The notes under the pieces were generated by a model, which worked only from the letters and a program-made list of their open reading frames with translations, was not told where the DNA came from and did not search any database. This document shows positions 27,713 to 39,866 of a stretch of DNA of 64,000 nucleotides, piece after piece. Position 1 is the stretch's first letter; every line of letters begins with the position of its first letter. The stretch spans positions 25,382-89,381 of the forward strand of contig NZ_FNIL01000013.1 of NCBI RefSeq assembly GCF_900103955.1, written 5' to 3'. The position numbers were made by a program, and so were the translations under genes. The DNA is from Alkalicoccus daliensis. GTDB lineage: Bacteria > Bacillota > Bacilli > Bacillales > Salisediminibacteriaceae.

Positions 27713-28401
27713 CATTACGCTTGCGGCTCCTTTTTCTGCGCTTGCCGCGGAGAAATCCTTCAGCTATCCCTTCCTTTCGTCCGGCATGATCTTCACGCTT
27801 TCTTTTTCTGCAGGCGTCTTCACCGCCTTGTCTTTATTTTGTTGATAGAAAAGCTTGTAATAAAAACAATCTTTTCTTTTGTTTCGCAAAGGGAAGAACG
27901 GAGCGGAAACCGGCGGACGCCTTTGTAGAGAGTGAGCACTGCTCCACTCGACCAGCAGGCACCTTCACCAAAAACGTGAAGATGCCTTTAAGATCATTTG
28001 GTCGGCTGCGCAAATGCTTTCGGCGGTAAAAGTGCATACCGCCTGTGGAAGAACGAGCTGGGAAGATCCCACAGCGCAGCGAAGTTTTCTCCTATTAACA
28101 ATGAGTATTAACAGAGCTTTAAAAAAGAACATACAGTTTTTAACAAGAAAAATATATCATGGAAAGACAGCATTTGGTAGCATAAAAGAGCATTTTACAC
28201 AAATAATATAGGAAGAGTAAGTGAGTGTATTACAAAGGGGAATATATTCAATTGTCAGAAAATATGACCAACTCTGCGCATTGGTTCACAAACTTGCGGA
28301 TGCTAAAATAAGATTTATCCGATTCCGAAAGAAACGGATCAAAAAATTTGGAAGGATCGTGATTTATTATCCATCAGATCGATACGAAACAGACTACTGA
28401 T
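27713..28401. other. Gene-free region with relic repeat modules and hairpins
   Basis: No convincing gene. It contains several inverted repeats: GGCACCTTCAC/GTGAAGATGCC (27958-27986, one mismatch), GGCGGTA/TACCGCC (28022-28043) and CTGTGG/CCACAG (from 28044). A block at 28072-28118 (GCAGCGAAGTTTTCTC, then AACAATGAG and AACAGAG) recurs at 35620-35672 and corresponds to the left end of the modular repeat. Probably decayed repeat or gene remnants. Confidence 0.5.
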
Positions 28402-28545
28402 ATGGAAAAAGCTATGCATTCCAATCACGGAATGGGATATGGGGAGTACAACAGTAAGCTCGAGAACCGTCTGCAGGTGGAAGTAAGCCGGCAGAAGGAT
28501 TACGAACAAAGTCAGAAAATCGTACAACAGTTTATGCATGGATAA
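28402..28545 (+). CDS. Possible small protein or gene remnant (47 residues)
   Basis: ATG 28402 opens a 47-residue frame: MEKAMHSNHGMGYGEYNSKL, ending with QKIVQQFMHG before a terminator. The composition looks coding (Gln, Glu, Lys, Met rich; amphipathic helix), but no clear ribosome-binding site precedes it, and the upstream frame is broken by stops. It could be the surviving C-terminal end of a longer gene. The family is not recognised. Confidence 0.35.
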   Translation: MEKAMHSNHGMGYGEYNSKLENRLQVEVSRQKDYEQSQKIVQQFMHG

Positions 28546-28552
28546 ATAGTCA

Positions 28553-28587
28553 TACCCGGCAGCCCCCAGCGGCTGCCGTTTTTTTAT
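28553..28587 (+). terminator. Terminator after the small ORF
   Basis: GGCAGCC/GGCTGCC stem followed by seven T residues. A strong terminator here supports former or present transcription of the small frame. Confidence 0.8.
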
Positions 28588-29110
28588 GGATAAAATACAC
28601 GCTGTTAGTATTCTGTACTTTTATCAATGTAGAATGGAGACCATCCTGCAGAAAAATGCACCATGTCCTGCTAACTGCAATACGTGGTGAAGAGCCATGG
28701 TGATTTTAAAATAAGAATTGTCGGAAATACTTTCTTCACCTGTAAAGAACTACTATAATATAGAAGGGATATGAACTGGGAGTTTCATTAAAAAAGCATG
28801 CGAAGAAACGAAAGACAGACTCAACAGTAAATTTAATCAAAAGCAGGGGGGGAGAAAAGTAATATTGAATCTGTTTTTCTATTAAATGAAGAGCTTTCTG
28901 GAAAAATTGCTTTAAAGAAGAAGGGCAATTATTTTCCATAGGGTTCTGTTCTTTAAACAATCGGGATGTAAATAAGATTCATTCTCAATTAAAATAAAAA
29001 AGAAGCATCCATTGAGAATAGATGCTTGAGAATTTTTATAGGATATTCCGGTGTTATTTAGTGATATAATCAACAGCCGCATGGTTCGATAGAGAAATGT
29101 TGTATTTCCC
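28588..29110. other. Gene-free AT-rich region upstream of suf
   Basis: No convincing gene on either strand. One hairpin AAGCATC/GATGCTT (29003-29027) followed by a short T run may end leftover transcription before the suf promoter. Confidence 0.4.
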
Positions 29111-29139
29111 TTGAACTCAGTTTATATTTACGATAAGAT
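29111..29139 (+). promoter_or_regulatory. Probable promoter of the suf operon
   Basis: TTGAAC (29111-29116), 17-base spacer, TAAGAT (29134-29139). A second, weaker pair (TTGAGA 29155, TGTTAT 29178) follows. Two GAGAATAA direct repeats (29145-29165) lie across the probable transcription start; they could be a regulatory site, but do not make a good Fur box. Confidence 0.5.
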
Positions 29140-29283
29140 TAGAATGAGAATAATTTGAGAATAAATCGAAGGTTTTATGTTATGATATATAAAGTGGTTT
29201 AAATGCGTGGAAACGCGTATTGGCACGTTTATTATCATAACATGTTTATAAACTAACTTTCAAAAAATATGGAGGTATATTTC

Positions 29284-30066
29284 ATGACTAAACCAAGCTT
29301 GAGCGTAAAAGATCTTCACGTATCTATTGAGGATAAAGAAATTCTGAAAGGATTCGGAATCGATGTAAAGGGTGGAGAGATCCACGCGATTATGGGACCA
29401 AACGGTACAGGTAAGTCTACACTCGCATCTGCTCTTATGGGACACCCGAATTATGAGGTTACAAGCGGAGAAGCTACTTTTAACGGCGAAGATTTATTTG
29501 AGATGGAAGTAGACGAGCGTGCCCGTGCAGGACTATTTCTTGCAATGCAGTATCCAAGTGAAGTATCCGGCGTGACTAATGCTGACTTTATCCGTTCTGC
29601 GATGAATGCAGACCGTGATGAAGATGACCAGGTTTCCCTTATGCAGTTCATCCGAAAAATTGATGACAAAATGTCTACACTTGAAATAGATCAGTCTTTC
29701 CAGCACCGTTATTTAAACGAAGGTTTCTCCGGTGGTGAGAAAAAGCGTAACGAAATTTTACAGCTGTTAATGCTTGAGCCGAAGATTGCGATTCTTGATG
29801 AAATCGACTCCGGTCTGGACATTGACGCACTTAAAGTAGTGGCAAAAGGAATTAACGAGATGCGCAGCGATGATTTTGGCTGCATGATCATTACGCACTA
29901 CCAGCGTTTATTAAATTACATTGAGCCTGACTTTGTTCACGTAATGATGCAGGGTAAGATTGTTAAATCCGGCGGACCTGAGCTTGCGAAAAAGCTGGAG
30001 GAAAAAGGTTACGAGTGGATCAAGGAAGAATTAGGAATTGAAGACGAAAGAGTAGGGCAGGAATAA
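29284..30066 (+). CDS. sufC: Fe-S cluster assembly ATPase SufC
   Basis: A 260-residue ABC-type ATPase of the Suf scaffold complex. Walker A MGPNGTGKSTL, signature FSGGEKKRNEI (the SufC variant), Walker B IAILDEIDSGLDIDAL. It energises cluster assembly on SufB-SufD. Start is ATG 29284 behind GGAGG at 29271; an upstream in-frame ATG overlaps that site. First gene of sufCDSUB, the standard Firmicutes order. Confidence 0.97.
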   Translation: MTKPSLSVKDLHVSIEDKEILKGFGIDVKGGEIHAIMGPNGTGKSTLASALMGHPNYEVTSGEATFNGEDLFEMEVDERARAGLFLAMQYPSEVSGVTNADFIRSAMNADRDEDDQVSLMQFIRKIDDKMSTLEIDQSFQHRYLNEGFSGGEKKRNEILQLLMLEPKIAILDEIDSGLDIDALKVVAKGINEMRSDDFGCMIITHYQRLLNYIEPDFVHVMMQGKIVKSGGPELAKKLEEKGYEWIKEELGIEDERVGQE

Positions 30067-30087
30067 GCTGCAGGAGGAGGATATAAC

Positions 30088-31395
30088 ATGACGACAGAAT
30101 TGACGTTTCCAGTAAACGAACAACAGCTTCAAAGTTTTTCGAAAGATCGTCAGGAGCCTCAGTGGTTTACCGACCAGCGCCTGGCTGCTCTTGATAAAGC
30201 AGGAAAGCTTGAGCTTCCAAAGCCGGATAAGACGAAAATTACGAAATGGAATTTCAGTTCTTATTCGTATGATGCAAACGCAGAAGCGAGCTCTTCCTAT
30301 GCAGAACTTTCTGATGCTGTCCGCACCCTTGTAGGCGGAGAAAGCAAAATTGAAAATCTGCTGACACAGAAAAACGGCCGTACAAACTACACTGCTGTGC
30401 AGGAAGAGCTGACAAATCAGGGAGTTATTTTTACTGATATGCAGACAGCACTGCAGGAACATGGAGATCTTGTACAGAAATATTTCATGCAGGATGCTGT
30501 TTCGGTGGATGAGCACAGTCTTACTGCTGCGCACGCAGCGCTGCTGAACGGGGGTGTTTTCATCTATGTCCCTCAAAATGTAGAAGTGAAAGCGCCGCTT
30601 CAGGCAATTTTTGCGCACGAAGGCAGCTTTGGCTTATATAATCATGTATTGATCGTTGCAGAAGCAAACAGTTCCCTGACTTATATCGAGAACTATCTCA
30701 GCGAAGGTTCATCGAATGAGGCTGTAGCGAACGTTATTGCAGAAGTATACGTGGCAGACGGCGCAAAAGTGAATTATGGTGCTGTAGATAATTTTGCAGA
30801 TTCTGTTACAACTTACGTAAACCGCCGCGGCCAGGTGAACGGCACGGACGCAGAACTTTACTGGGCGCTTGGATTAATGAACGATGGCAATACGGTTTCT
30901 GAAAACACTACCTATCTGCACGGGAGAGGTTCCCGCGGAGATACAAAAAGTGTAACGATCGGAAGAGGTACACAGACTTCCAATTTTACGACGAATATGA
31001 TTCATTTCGGTAAAGATACCGATGGACAGATTTTAAAGCATGGAGTTATGAAAGAACAGGCTACCTCTATCTTTAATGGCATTTCCAAAATTGAACACGG
31101 CGCTACAAAAGCAAATGGGGAGCAGACTGAGCGTGTACTCATGCTGAGCGAGAAAGCGCGAGGGGACGCAAACCCAATTCTTCTTATTGAGGAAGATGAT
31201 GTAACTGCCGGACACGCAGCTTCTGTCGGTAAAATTGATCCGCTGCAGATGTTCTATCTGATGTCGCGCGGCCTTTCGCGAAAAGAAGCAGAGCGCTTAA
31301 TCATTCACGGTTTCCTTGAGCCGGTCGTAGGAGCACTTGCTATCGATTCTGTTAAAGAGCAGATGTATGATGTAATCGAAAGGAAAGTGTACTAA
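30088..31395 (+). CDS. sufD: Fe-S cluster assembly protein SufD
   Basis: A 435-residue scaffold subunit. The beta-helix core typical of SufB/SufD is visible (GVFIYVPQNVEVKAPLQAIF, LIVAEANSSLTYIENYLSEG, HGRGSRGDTKSVTIGRGTQ) with a C-terminal GHAASVGKIDPLQMFYLMSRGLSRKEAERLII helical segment. It pairs with SufB and SufC. AGGAGGAGG precedes ATG; sufS starts immediately after its stop codon. Confidence 0.96.
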   Translation: MTTELTFPVNEQQLQSFSKDRQEPQWFTDQRLAALDKAGKLELPKPDKTKITKWNFSSYSYDANAEASSSYAELSDAVRTLVGGESKIENLLTQKNGRTNYTAVQEELTNQGVIFTDMQTALQEHGDLVQKYFMQDAVSVDEHSLTAAHAALLNGGVFIYVPQNVEVKAPLQAIFAHEGSFGLYNHVLIVAEANSSLTYIENYLSEGSSNEAVANVIAEVYVADGAKVNYGAVDNFADSVTTYVNRRGQVNGTDAELYWALGLMNDGNTVSENTTYLHGRGSRGDTKSVTIGRGTQTSNFTTNMIHFGKDTDGQILKHGVMKEQATSIFNGISKIEHGATKANGEQTERVLMLSEKARGDANPILLIEEDDVTAGHAASVGKIDPLQMFYLMSRGLSRKEAERLIIHGFLEPVVGALAIDSVKEQMYDVIERKVY

Positions 31396-33058
<1,663 letters not shown>

Positions 33059-33194
33059 TCCATTCTTTGTCAATCGAGGCTGAATGATGTAGAATGTAAT
33101 TATAAGTTGCAACACAATATGACGCTTGTCGTTCATGTCAATATAGAGCAGCAGGGAGCGCAGGCTCCGTAAGATTTAGAAGGAGGGTTTCACC

Positions 33195-34592
33195 ATGGCT
33201 AAGAAAATGCCTGAAATGGAAGAGTACCAATATGGTTTCTCAGATAAAGATGTTTCGATTTTCCGTTCGAAAAAAGGTCTGACTGAAGAAATCGTACGAG
33301 AAATTTCCAGAATGAAAGAAGAGCCGCAGTGGATGCTTGATTTCCGCCTGAAGGCTTTAAAGCAATTTTATAAAATGCCGATGCCTCAGTGGGGCGGCGA
33401 TATTTCTGATCTTGATTTTGATGAAATCACTTATTATGTGAAGCCGTCAGAGCGTTCTGAAACTTCATGGGATGAAGTGCCGGAAGAAATTAAAAACACA
33501 TTTGATAAGCTTGGTATTCCTGAAGCAGAGCAGAAATATCTTGCTGGTGTTTCCGCACAGTATGAGTCTGAAGTAGTTTATCACAGCATGAAGACGGAAC
33601 TTGAAGAGCAGGGGATCGTATTTAAAGATACGGATACGGCACTTCGCGAGAATGAAGATCTCTTCCGAGAGCATTTCGGAAAAGTAATTCCTCCAGCGGA
33701 TAACAAATTCGCAGCATTAAACTCTGCAGTATGGTCCGGCGGATCATTCATTTATGTTCCAAAAGGAGTGAAGACGGACAGCCCGCTGCAGGCGTACTTC
33801 CGTATTAACTCTGAAAACATGGGACAGTTTGAACGTACCCTGATCATTGCAGATGAAGACAGCTCTGTACACTATGTAGAAGGTTGTACAGCACCAGTTT
33901 ATACAACCAACTCTCTTCACAGTGCGGTAGTTGAAATCATTGTTAAAAAAGATGCTTACTGCCGTTATACAACGATTCAGAACTGGGCTCCAAACGTATT
34001 TAACCTGGTAACGAAGCGTGCAGTGGCAGAAGAAAATGCGACAATGGAATGGGTCGATGGAAATATCGGTTCTAAGCTTACAATGAAATACCCGGCTGTA
34101 GTTATGAAAGGCCGCGGTGCACGAGGAAACGTTCTTTCCATTGCAATTGCAGGAAAAGGACAGCACCAGGATGCAGGCGCAAAAATGACGCACCTCGCAC
34201 CTGACTGCTCTTCATCCATCGTGTCGAAATCAATTTCCAAGCATGGCGGAAAAGTAACGTACCGTGGTATTGTTCACTTCGGCCGCAGATCTGAACGCTC
34301 GCGTTCCAACATTGAGTGTGACACACTTATTATGGATAACGAGTCTACTTCAGATACAATTCCGTACAATGAAATCCTTAACAACAACATTTCTCTGGAA
34401 CACGAAGCGACAGTTTCGAAAGTTTCAGAAGAGCAGCTTTTCTATCTGATGAGCCGTGGTGTTTCCGAGCAGGAAGCAACAGAAATGATTGTTATGGGCT
34501 TCATTGAGCCATTCACAAAAGAACTTCCGATGGAGTATGCGGTAGAAATGAACCGCCTTATCAAGTTCGAAATGGAAGGTTCTATCGGTTAA
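33195..34592 (+). CDS. sufB: Fe-S cluster assembly scaffold SufB
   Basis: A 465-residue scaffold subunit. Conserved blocks: [81 protein letters not shown] with the cluster-assembly Cys, and the C-terminal [32 protein letters not shown] precedes ATG. Last suf gene; a hairpin terminator follows. Confidence 0.97.
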   Translation: MAKKMPEMEEYQYGFSDKDVSIFRSKKGLTEEIVREISRMKEEPQWMLDFRLKALKQFYKMPMPQWGGDISDLDFDEITYYVKPSERSETSWDEVPEEIKNTFDKLGIPEAEQKYLAGVSAQYESEVVYHSMKTELEEQGIVFKDTDTALRENEDLFREHFGKVIPPADNKFAALNSAVWSGGSFIYVPKGVKTDSPLQAYFRINSENMGQFERTLIIADEDSSVHYVEGCTAPVYTTNSLHSAVVEIIVKKDAYCRYTTIQNWAPNVFNLVTKRAVAEENATMEWVDGNIGSKLTMKYPAVVMKGRGARGNVLSIAIAGKGQHQDAGAKMTHLAPDCSSSIVSKSISKHGGKVTYRGIVHFGRRSERSRSNIECDTLIMDNESTSDTIPYNEILNNNISLEHEATVSKVSEEQLFYLMSRGVSEQEATEMIVMGFIEPFTKELPMEYAVEMNRLIKFEMEGSIG

Positions 34593-34608
34593 TTTATATG
34601 AATTCATG

Positions 34609-34644
34609 GAGCGGACTTGCTTAACAGCGGGTTCGCTCTTTCTT
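34609..34644 (+). terminator. Terminator of the suf operon
   Basis: GAGCGGACTTGC (34609-34620) pairs with GCGGGTTCGCTC (34627-34638) through 12 pairs including wobbles; TTTCTTTC follows. Confidence 0.75.
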
Positions 34645-34672
34645 TCAAATTTTTCAGGGATGGTGAAGACCA

Positions 34673-35539
34673 TTGAGCGACATTCGAATTGGATTGACAG
34701 GATGGGGAGATCATGGCACGCTTTATGAAGGACTTCCTTCTTCTGCCTCAAAGCTGGAGGCGTATGCATCGCACTTTCCGGTAGTAGAACTGGACTCTTC
34801 TTTTTATGCAATTCCCCCGCAGAAAAATGTGGATAAATGGCTCCGTGAGACGCCGGAGTCTTTTCAATTTGTTGTGAAGGCATATCAGGGAATGACCGGG
34901 CACCAGCGCGGAGAAATTCCTTTTAACACGAAAGAAGAAATGCTGGAAGCTTATCGTAAAACGTTTCAGCCTATGAAAGAAGCAGGGAAACTTTCCTACG
35001 TATTGTGTCAATTCCCACCGTGGTTCGACTGCCAGCAGAAACATGTGCAATATTTAAAATGGCTGCGGCAGGAGCTTCGTGACTTTCCAGCAGCATTGGA
35101 GTTTCGAAACAACTCATGGTTCAACAAAGAATTTTATGACAGGACGCTGCAGTACATGGAACAGGACAACTGGATTCACACCGTGTGTGATGAACCCCAG
35201 ATAGGGGAAAAGTCTGTTCCATTCGTTCCGGTGGCAACGGATAAGGAGCACACTTTCGTTCGACTGCATGGACGCAATAAAGCAGCCTGGCAGAAGCCGT
35301 CCCGTGGAGAAGAATGGAGAAACACAAGATACTTGTATGACTATAATGAAGAAGAACTGTCGGATATGGTGAAAAAAATAAGGAATCTTTCTGCCCAGTC
35401 TAAAATTGTGACAGTAGTTTTCAACAATAACTCTGGCGGGCATGCAGCAGGGAATGCAAAAGAATTTATCCGTATGCTGAATATTAATTACGAAGGTCTG
35501 GCACCACGGCAGCTGGACTTGTTTGGAGATCAGGATTAG
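34673..35539 (+). CDS. DUF72-family protein (YunF-like)
   Basis: A 288-residue protein of the DUF72 family: IRIGLTGWGDHGTLYEG start, PVVELDSSFYAIPPQKNVDKWL, FQFVVKAYQGMTGH, LEFRNNSWF, VRLHGRNKAAW and VVFNNNSGGHAAGNAKEF near the end, all family landmarks of this TIM-barrel-like group. Function unknown. Start is TTG 34673. Follows suf as in B. subtilis, where yunF lies next to suf genes. Confidence 0.88.
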   Translation: MSDIRIGLTGWGDHGTLYEGLPSSASKLEAYASHFPVVELDSSFYAIPPQKNVDKWLRETPESFQFVVKAYQGMTGHQRGEIPFNTKEEMLEAYRKTFQPMKEAGKLSYVLCQFPPWFDCQQKHVQYLKWLRQELRDFPAALEFRNNSWFNKEFYDRTLQYMEQDNWIHTVCDEPQIGEKSVPFVPVATDKEHTFVRLHGRNKAAWQKPSRGEEWRNTRYLYDYNEEELSDMVKKIRNLSAQSKIVTVVFNNNSGGHAAGNAKEFIRMLNINYEGLAPRQLDLFGDQD

Positions 35540-35736
35540 CATAGCAATAAGCACTGAGTGTTCCTGAAATTGGCTATGCATACCATGTTTGCTGTTCGAA
35601 ATCTCCTCGACAGGACAGTTGCAGCAAAGTTTTCTCTTATCAACAATGAGCGGAGCATTCACAGAGCTTATATAAAAATGGACTTTTGTTTGCAAAGTAG
35701 TCCTATAGATAGCTGACTAGAGGGAGTATTGTCAAA
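35540..35736 (+). other. Intergenic region with a repeat module (F)
   Basis: No gene. Positions 35620-35672 (GCAGCAAAGTTTTCTC, AACAATGAG, CACAGAG) match the block at 28072-28118 and correspond to the left module of the dispersed repeat. Confidence 0.5.
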
Positions 35737-36558
35737 ATGGAATGGATTGCGTTGGTATTTTTAGGGTTAACAGCTGCGGTTGTCGGCAGTGTGATGGGTC
35801 TCGGGGGCGGAATCATTATTGTGCCAGCTCTTTTGCTGCTCGGTGGAGTGACAGAAGTACTGGAAGGAATATCTCCACAGACAGCTGTCGGGACTTCGCT
35901 GCTTGTCATGATTTTTACAGGGCTTTCATCTACAATTGCTTATATGAAACAAAAGGTAGTTGATATTCAAAGCGGTTTAATATTTTTTGCAGGAAGTGGT
36001 CCCGGGGCATTATTTGGGGTATGGTTAAATAGTGGAGTGAATGTGGAAAGTTTTCTCATCGCTTTTGGAAGTTTTATTATTCTGGTTTCCTTTATCCTGC
36101 TCGTCCGCAGTAAGATCAAGCCGCTCCCTCTTCGTCCGCGTGGTATCCGCAGAGTATATACAGAGCAGAGTGGAGAAGTGCGGGTTTATGGGTATGAACC
36201 TTCTATTGCGATCGGAATTGCTTTTTTTGTAGGAATGTTTTCCGGGCTGTTCGGTATAGGGGGAGGATCCCTCATGGTTCCGGCGATGATTATCCTGTTT
36301 GCTTTTCCGCCGCATATGGCTGTTGCTACTTCCATGTTCCTCGTATTTCTTTCCGCGTTTGTAAGTTCAGTTTCTCATATTGCTCTAGGCAATGTGGATT
36401 GGATATATGCAGCCGCACTTATCCCCGGTGCATGGTTCGGTGGAATAATCGGTGCCTGGATCAATCAAAAATTAAAAAGTGATACACTCGTGCTGGCATT
36501 GCGAATAGTATTATTACTCATCGGTCTTCGGCTTATTTTCGAAGGAGTCACCGGGTAG
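35737..36558 (+). CDS. TauE/SafE-family transporter (YunE-like)
   Basis: A 273-residue membrane protein with about eight segments in two similar halves, each starting with a glycine-rich turn: VMGLGGGIIIVPAL and LFGIGGGSLMVPAM. This duplicated pattern defines the TauE/SafE (DUF81) family, implicated in sulfite or sulfoacetate export. Substrate unknown here. GAGGGAG precedes ATG; yunD follows after 10 bases. Confidence 0.9.
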   Translation: MEWIALVFLGLTAAVVGSVMGLGGGIIIVPALLLLGGVTEVLEGISPQTAVGTSLLVMIFTGLSSTIAYMKQKVVDIQSGLIFFAGSGPGALFGVWLNSGVNVESFLIAFGSFIILVSFILLVRSKIKPLPLRPRGIRRVYTEQSGEVRVYGYEPSIAIGIAFFVGMFSGLFGIGGGSLMVPAMIILFAFPPHMAVATSMFLVFLSAFVSSVSHIALGNVDWIYAAALIPGAWFGGIIGAWINQKLKSDTLVLALRIVLLLIGLRLIFEGVTG

Positions 36559-36568
36559 GGGGAAAACA

Positions 36569-37942
36569 TTGACTGCGTTAACAATAATTCATACAAATGA
36601 TTTACATAGTGAGCTGGACAGATGGTCTGCTGTGACGGCGCTTATTAAAAACCGGCGGGCAGCAGCGGAAAAAGAAGGACAAGATGTTCTTTTATTTGAT
36701 TTAGGGGATCACTGCGACAGAGTGCACCCATTAACAGAGGGACTTGTCGGAAAAGGAAATACAGAACTTTTAAATGCAATGAATTACGATGCAGTAACTA
36801 TAGGGAATAATGAAGGAATTACACTTGCCAAATCAGAGCTGAATTCTCTTTATACAGAAGCAGAATTTGATATTCTTTTAGCAAATCTTTACGCATCTCA
36901 GAAGGAAAGACCTTCCTGGGCGATGCCCTGGAAAATATATCCTGTGGAGAACGAAAAAAAAGTAGCGGTGATAGGGCTGACTATACCTTTTTACGCTTTT
37001 TATGAAGAGCTGGGCTGGCAGGTCACGGACCCACTGGAAGAAATCGAGACATTTTTATCGGAAATAGAAAATGATGTTGATTTTATCATCTGTTTATCTC
37101 ATCTCGGGCTTCGGCTTGATAAAGAAATAGCAGATAAATTTCCGCAGATAAAGCTTATCCTGGGTGCACATACACATCACGTGCTTGAAGATGGGTTGAA
37201 GATAAACGAAACCTGGCTTCATCAATGTGGACGTTCGGGGTCTCATGTCGGGGAAATTACGGTAGATCTGGAGCATGGCGAAATATTGAAAATCCAGACA
37301 CATTTAGTTGACTTAAATTTCCGGGACGAAGAGACCGACCGGCTCCTTGAAAAAGTGGAAGCAGAAGCTCTTCCCTTTCTTCAGGAAAAAGTAGCAGATC
37401 TCCCAGCCCCTATGAATGTTTCCTGGTATAAAGAGTCTCCTTTAGTTAAGGAAGCAGCAGAAGCATTGAGAGAATGGTGTGGCGCAGATATCGCGATGTT
37501 TAACGCGGGATTACTGCTTCAGGGACTGCCTGCCGGAACCATCACAAAGAAACACCTGCATGAAATTTGTCCGCATCCCATCAATCCTGCAAAAGTTTCT
37601 GTGCGTGGAGATGATTTAATTAAATTAATGTACCAATCGAACCAGGATAATATGGTACACTATGCTTTAAAAGGATATGGTTTTCGCGGTAAAGTTTTAG
37701 GTGCTACATTCTTTTCTGCTTCTGTGTGGACTGTTCAGACAGCTGAAGAAATTCTCAAGGCAGCCGATCAAATAGATGAAGAGAAAATATATACACTGGC
37801 GGTACCTGACCTTTTTACTTTCAGTCATCTTTATCCCATAGTGACAGAACTGCAGACAAAAAGTTATTTTATGCCTGAGTTTCTGCGCGATGTGCTGGCT
37901 TGGAAGCTTTCCAAAGCTTATAGTCTAAATAGAAGGAGTTAA
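36569..37942 (+). CDS. Metallophosphatase / 5'-nucleotidase family (YunD-like)
   Basis: A 457-residue calcineurin-like phosphoesterase. Metal-binding motifs are visible: IIHTNDLHSEL, LLFDLGDHCDR, ITIGNNEG-like VTIGNNEG, ICLSHLGLRLD and LILGAHTHH. The C-terminal part is the 5'-nucleotidase substrate domain. No signal peptide, so cytoplasmic. Starts with TTG behind AGGGGGA. Sits between yunE-like and HD-GYP genes. Confidence 0.9.
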   Translation: MTALTIIHTNDLHSELDRWSAVTALIKNRRAAAEKEGQDVLLFDLGDHCDRVHPLTEGLVGKGNTELLNAMNYDAVTIGNNEGITLAKSELNSLYTEAEFDILLANLYASQKERPSWAMPWKIYPVENEKKVAVIGLTIPFYAFYEELGWQVTDPLEEIETFLSEIENDVDFIICLSHLGLRLDKEIADKFPQIKLILGAHTHHVLEDGLKINETWLHQCGRSGSHVGEITVDLEHGEILKIQTHLVDLNFRDEETDRLLEKVEAEALPFLQEKVADLPAPMNVSWYKESPLVKEAAEALREWCGADIAMFNAGLLLQGLPAGTITKKHLHEICPHPINPAKVSVRGDDLIKLMYQSNQDNMVHYALKGYGFRGKVLGATFFSASVWTVQTAEEILKAADQIDEEKIYTLAVPDLFTFSHLYPIVTELQTKSYFMPEFLRDVLAWKLSKAYSLNRRS

Positions 37943-37947
37943 CTCGG

Positions 37948-39054
37948 ATGAAACTTGCAGCACTCAATCAGGTGAAACCTAATACCAGACTTGCAAAACC
38001 TATCTACAACGATGAAGGACAGGCATTGCTGCAAATCGGTGCATATTTAACAGAACGTGTCATTGCGCTGTTGAAAGAAAAAGGCGTTTCCTATGTATAT
38101 ATTCAGTACGAAGGTACAGAAGACATTGAAGTAAAAGATGGAATTGATCCAGTCATACGCAAACAGTCTATTAAAGTGATCAGAGAAAATTTCCAGGCAG
38201 TATCCAACAGCTTAGCTTTAAAAAAGACGGTGGATATGGATTCCGTAAGTGAATCTTTTTCTGATATCGTTACAGAAGTCCTGAATGATGTAATGAATCA
38301 AAAAGAAGCCGTTTCCCTGTTAGCTGATGTTGTATGTTACGACACTTACATTTTCCACCATTCCTTAAACGTCACTATCTATTCCCTGTCTCTCGGTAAA
38401 GCTCTCGGCCTGAATCAGGAAGAACTCCACAAGCTGGGATTAGGGGCATTACTTCATGACATTGGTAAAATGTCTGTATCAGCAAATATACTTAACAAAA
38501 CTGAAAAATTAACAAATGATGAATTTGATGAAATAAAAAAGCATACTACGTTAGGCTTTGAAATACTAAGAAAAAGCCACACACTTTCACTGCTGACCGC
38601 CCATTGTGCTTTTCAGCATCATGAACGTCTTGATGGGAGCGGCTACCCGCGTCAAATTAAAGACAAAGAAATACACCCGTTTGCTAAAATAATTGGAATT
38701 GTAGATGTATTTGATGCGGTAACTTCTCACAGGGTATACCGGCCGGCAATGCTGCCTCATGAAGGGTTGGAACTTTTATTCAGTGGAGCGGGTACTTTAT
38801 TTGACCGGCAAATGGTAGATACTTTTTCCAAGACGGTGGCGATATATCCCCCTGGTCTGGAAGTATCGTTGAATGGGGGCAGAAGCGGCGTGATCAGCGC
38901 GGTAAACCAAAGCATGCCTTCCCGTCCCACAGTGAGAGTAATGAGCGAGTATGGAGTGAAGGTGACACCGTATGAAGTGAATCTTTCTGAAGAACTCTCC
39001 AGCATGATAGAAAGATGTGAAACAACATTGGAACAGCGTGTCACAGATATATAA
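37948..39054 (+). CDS. HD-GYP domain protein (probable c-di-GMP phosphodiesterase)
   Basis: A 368-residue protein. Residues about 120-290 form the HD-GYP domain: [18 protein letters not shown], the HD pair in [49 protein letters not shown] (the GYP motif) and [24 protein letters not shown] enzymes hydrolyse c-di-GMP or related signals. No membrane segment or receiver domain. AGAAGGAG precedes ATG; five bases separate it from yunD-like. Confidence 0.93.
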   Translation: MKLAALNQVKPNTRLAKPIYNDEGQALLQIGAYLTERVIALLKEKGVSYVYIQYEGTEDIEVKDGIDPVIRKQSIKVIRENFQAVSNSLALKKTVDMDSVSESFSDIVTEVLNDVMNQKEAVSLLADVVCYDTYIFHHSLNVTIYSLSLGKALGLNQEELHKLGLGALLHDIGKMSVSANILNKTEKLTNDEFDEIKKHTTLGFEILRKSHTLSLLTAHCAFQHHERLDGSGYPRQIKDKEIHPFAKIIGIVDVFDAVTSHRVYRPAMLPHEGLELLFSGAGTLFDRQMVDTFSKTVAIYPPGLEVSLNGGRSGVISAVNQSMPSRPTVRVMSEYGVKVTPYEVNLSEELSSMIERCETTLEQRVTDI

Positions 39055-39071
39055 GAAAGGATGAATACTGC

Positions 39072-39866
39072 ATGAAGGAATATTTGGATTTATGCCGGCA
39101 TGTTCTGGAGAATGGGACGGAAAAAGAGGACCGGACCGGGACAGGTACTATAAGTACATTTGGCTATCAGATGCGTGTGAATCTGCAGGAAGGATTCCCG
39201 CTGGTAACTACAAAAAAAATGGCAGTAAAAGCTATGATTCATGAGCTGCTCTGGTTTATTCAGGGAGACACGAATGTAAAATATCTGCAGGAGAACGGCG
39301 TAAGAATATGGAATGAATGGGCAGATGAAAATGGAGATCTTGGGCCTGTCTATGGAAGACAGTGGCGCAGCTGGCCCTCACCGGATGGGGAACAGATTGA
39401 CCAGCTGCGAAATGTGATAGAGGAAATTAAACGAAACCCGGATTCCCGCAGACTGGTTGTAAATGCATGGAATGTGGGGGAGCTGGACAAAATGGCGCTT
39501 GCTCCCTGTCACTGTCTGTTTCAATTTTACGTTGCCGATGGCAAGTTATCGTGCCAGCTTTATCAGCGTTCCGCTGATGTGTTCCTCGGTGTTCCCTTTA
39601 ACATAGGATCCTATGCGCTCTTAACCTTAATGATTGCGCAGGAATGTGGACTGGAAGCCGGAGATTTTGTGCATACGTTTGGAGATGTCCATATTTACAA
39701 GAACCATACAGCTCAAATTGAAGAACAGCTATCCCGTTCGCCGCGGCCGATGCCGCAGATGAAGTTAAATCCTGAGGTGAAATCACTGGAAGACTTCCGC
39801 TTTGAAGATTTTGAATTAAGCGGATATGACCCTCACCCTGCAATTAAAGGAAAAGTATCTATATGA
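39072..39866 (+). CDS. thyA: Thymidylate synthase
   Basis: A 264-residue ThyA that methylates dUMP to dTMP with methylene-tetrahydrofolate. The active-site Cys is in [20 protein letters not shown]; the folate/dUMP site continues as [20 protein letters not shown], and [12 protein letters not shown] and [12 protein letters not shown] close the protein. Length equals the short ThyA of E. coli. It overlaps dfrA by ATGA. Confidence 0.97.
   Translation: MKEYLDLCRHVLENGTEKEDRTGTGTISTFGYQMRVNLQEGFPLVTTKKMAVKAMIHELLWFIQGDTNVKYLQENGVRIWNEWADENGDLGPVYGRQWRSWPSPDGEQIDQLRNVIEEIKRNPDSRRLVVNAWNVGELDKMALAPCHCLFQFYVADGKLSCQLYQRSADVFLGVPFNIGSYALLTLMIAQECGLEAGDFVHTFGDVHIYKNHTAQIEEQLSRSPRPMPQMKLNPEVKSLEDFRFEDFELSGYDPHPAIKGKVSI

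Noticed and set aside
29141..29165. Fur box at the suf promoter
   Set aside because: Two GAGAATAA direct repeats, but only the left half matches the 7-1-7 Fur consensus.
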